Translations under genes and position numbers: made by a program
Assembly (NCBI RefSeq): GCF_000002985.6
Contig: NC_003284.9
Location: 16,244,001 to 16,308,000 of the forward strand
From: Caenorhabditis elegans
Lineage: Eukaryota; Nematoda; Chromadorea; Rhabditida; Rhabditidae
DNA length: 64,000 bases
Reading direction: 5' to 3'
Part shown: in pieces, positions 62,100 through 64,000 of the stretch
Numbering within the stretch: the first letter of the stretch is position 1
Layout: each line of letters opens with the position of its first letter
The notes under the pieces: generated by a model
The model's input: the letters and a program-made list of their open reading frames with translations, nothing else
What the model was told of the DNA's origin: nothing
The model's database searches: none

Positions 62100-64000
62100 A
62101 ATTGAAAAAATCTGATAACCTAAATTGCAACTAACAGTTATCAATTTGGGTTAGGTTTTCTTACTGTTAGAAAAAAACAATTTTACTACATTTTTAACAG
62201 TTTTTTGTCAGGAACTAAAAAAATTAATACTTTTGTTTCACTCCAATTTAAAAAAATATTCTTACTGAAACATTTTTCATCCAATAGTTCATATTTTATG
62301 ATTTATCGTGTTCGTTATGACTGTTCGAACACCCCACTCCAAAAAAATTTTCACTTTCCACCACATCTACATAGGGGTCAGGCAGCTGGCCTTGAAATTC
62401 TCTTGTCCCCGCGTTCGAAAAAAAAAAAACACTAAAACCAGCCAACGGAAATGAAATCTAAGTATTTCTGATAAGTTCATCAGACTTGGGCTACTTGGAA
62501 ACGAGACAGAACTAACTAACGTATTCGGTAACCTTTAAAAATTGTTAGGCATCTTGCCGATTGAGAAACAATTATTTGACTGAACATGGAGGATAATTTG
62601 CTGAGAGAAGAATATGAGGAGTGAGTTTTTTAAATTGTTCGTGAGCTTGTACTTTTAATTAAAAGATTCCGATGAAAAATATAATAGTCGACTATAAACT
62701 TTTGTCAATTGCCAAATCCAATAATTTGTTGATCTACGTTTATTTTCCAACCAACACAATTTTGCTAATATTATAGTATTCAAGACACAGAATACTTCTT
62801 TTATTTTGGAAACTGTAATGTAAATTTATTTCAAAGAATCCTAACTATCAAATCCAATCACCATAGATATGGCAAAATAGGTATTTAATTTTTAAAAAAT
62901 CGAGAGGAAAATGTGTCGAAACTCACATCAACTCAACCTGTCAAAACTGATAGTTAGGGGGTGGAGTGTTGCTTGCTCAATGAGCCGGTCGTTCGTGTAT
63001 TTGCCAACATGTCTTTGCAAGACGTCCGTTATTTTATCAAAAAGTCAATGGTTGTCTTTTTCTTTTTTGCCTCTACCGTTACCATGAACTTTTGTCAGGA
63101 CTTTCCTAAGACTGTTTTGTTTTTGTTTTGATTCTGGCAACTTTTATACGTTTTTTGAAGAATTGAATGCAAAATTCACATTTCTATGGTTTTTTGAACA
63201 AATCTAAAACAATTTGATATTGGCGGGCTTGAACCATGCTAAGAAAACGTGATAACCCCTACATTACCAGATTTTTTCGAAAGCGGAAATTCCAACTTAC
63301 CTATATCTTCCAAACTAGCATGAATCGGATTTCAAGCAGAAAGTCACCAAACATTTTAAAGCAAAAAATTCAAAATTCCAATAGTGGAGGCCCCTAACAC
63401 TCAGGCACTTTCTGTATTATTTTGTTATTATAATTCTATTTATTAAAAAAATCTTAGTGAACTTCATTCTACATCTAAAAATTAATAGGAATATTTCTGT
63501 GAATCACAAAGTAATGATTTTTAATAGTTGTTACGGCATCTACTAAATCCCCCTTTTACTCATCGTTGTGTCCAAGATGTTTTAAAAAATTTAAATATAA
63601 ATTTAGAGAAATAATTGTATTTTCTGTAAATAACTTAAATTTCGATTTAGAAAATTGAAAAGTTGTTAAAAATCGATCTCAAAATCGCAATGCACCGAGT
63701 GATCTGCTAATCGTTACATTGATATCTGAGCCAGCTTTTGAGCAATTTTTCAAAACTTTCAATTGAAAGTGAAATTATATCCAAGAATCATAAATTTCTA
63801 AAAAAATAACTGCGGCACAACGATGAGAAATATAAAATTTTGTAAATTTTCCCAATGTGCAAAATCAATGTGCTGTCGAATTCTGTTCACAATTTTTGTA
63901 GCAGTATGTATTATCTCTATCCTAGTCAGACGGAGGTTTACTATATCAAAATTAAATGTTTAAAGCATACTTGATTTATTTTTGTCTGTATGAAGTCAGA
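62100..64000. other. Intergenic, no confident gene
   Basis: The only gene-like hint is a short plus-strand exon at 62586-62620 (MEDNLLREEYE, then a GTGAGT donor), whose downstream partner would lie beyond the window or be unrecognised. The repeat at 62940-63080 is here. Past 63130 I saw nothing. Confidence 0.4.
62940..63080. repeat. AAAACTGATAG...CCAACATGTCTT repeat, copy 3
   Basis: CAAAACTGATAGTTAGGGGG, TTGCTTGCTCAATGAGCCGG, TTCGTGTATTTGCCAACATG and TTATCAAAAAGTCAATGG, matching copy 2 over about 130 bp and copy 1 over about 75 bp. Confidence 0.7.

Noticed and set aside
63295-63350. Possible upstream exon for the terminal exon at 60856-61076 (frame ending NPIHASLEDI before GTAAG)
   Set aside because: The phase matches, but a stop codon directly precedes the stretch with no AG acceptor or ATG between, so it cannot be an exon.

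Overview
The window is nematode nuclear DNA and, by gene content, almost certainly the Caenorhabditis elegans X chromosome. The evidence is short AT-rich introns with TTTCAG acceptors, AATAAA signals, dense small inverted-repeat elements, and protein-level matches to SGK-1, two class-A cytoplasmic intermediate filaments and the seven-finger dosage-compensation protein SDC-1. All exon models were built by hand from splice sites and reading phase. No alignment or database search was run; gene names rest on recognition of the families and of protein lengths.

Layout. 1-11 kb is sparse. It holds a small plus-strand gene (1194-1585), a decayed LINE endonuclease fragment and coding-like scraps (1.9-3.2 kb, minus), and the 3' exons of an unnamed single-pass membrane protein (3920-6666, minus). 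11-26 kb holds three minus-strand genes read in the order ifa-3, mua-6 (ifa-2), sgk-1. The two filament genes are a tandem duplication with identical exon lengths (both 581 aa) and share a block upstream of each start. sgk-1 follows mua-6 with operon-like spacing and puts its C-terminal hydrophobic motif on an exon 1.6 kb from the rest of the gene.

27-42 kb is an accessory zone of tRNA-Glu(CTC) genes carried on repeated modules. A near-identical inverted pair of modules brackets sdc-1 (31773-38300, plus, 14 coding exons, 1203 aa). Converging on sdc-1 from the other side is an unnamed minus-strand gene (38806-48971) with two phase-compatible 3' ends, one in a repeat-filled intron and one only ~500 bp from sdc-1. 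42-54 kb is mostly introns and intergenic DNA filled with inverted-repeat elements, including one nested inside another, a 20-bp tandem array and a nearly perfect 126-bp hairpin.

54-60 kb has four identical tRNA-Val(AAC) genes, two of them inside the first intron of a two-pore (TWK/K2P) potassium channel gene (55904-60122, plus, 581 aa). 60-64 kb has an inverted copy of the channel's 3' end from which a downstream gene model borrows a splice acceptor, a candidate minus-strand terminal exon, and otherwise nothing convincing.

The genes do not form one pathway. sgk-1 is a nutrient/stress kinase, mua-6 and ifa-3 give the epidermis tensile strength, sdc-1 acts in sex determination and X dosage compensation, and the TWK channel sets membrane potential. 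I saw no novel enzymatic or defence system. The most unusual features are structural: inverted tRNA modules around sdc-1, nested small transposons, and possible exon capture from duplicated antisense DNA.
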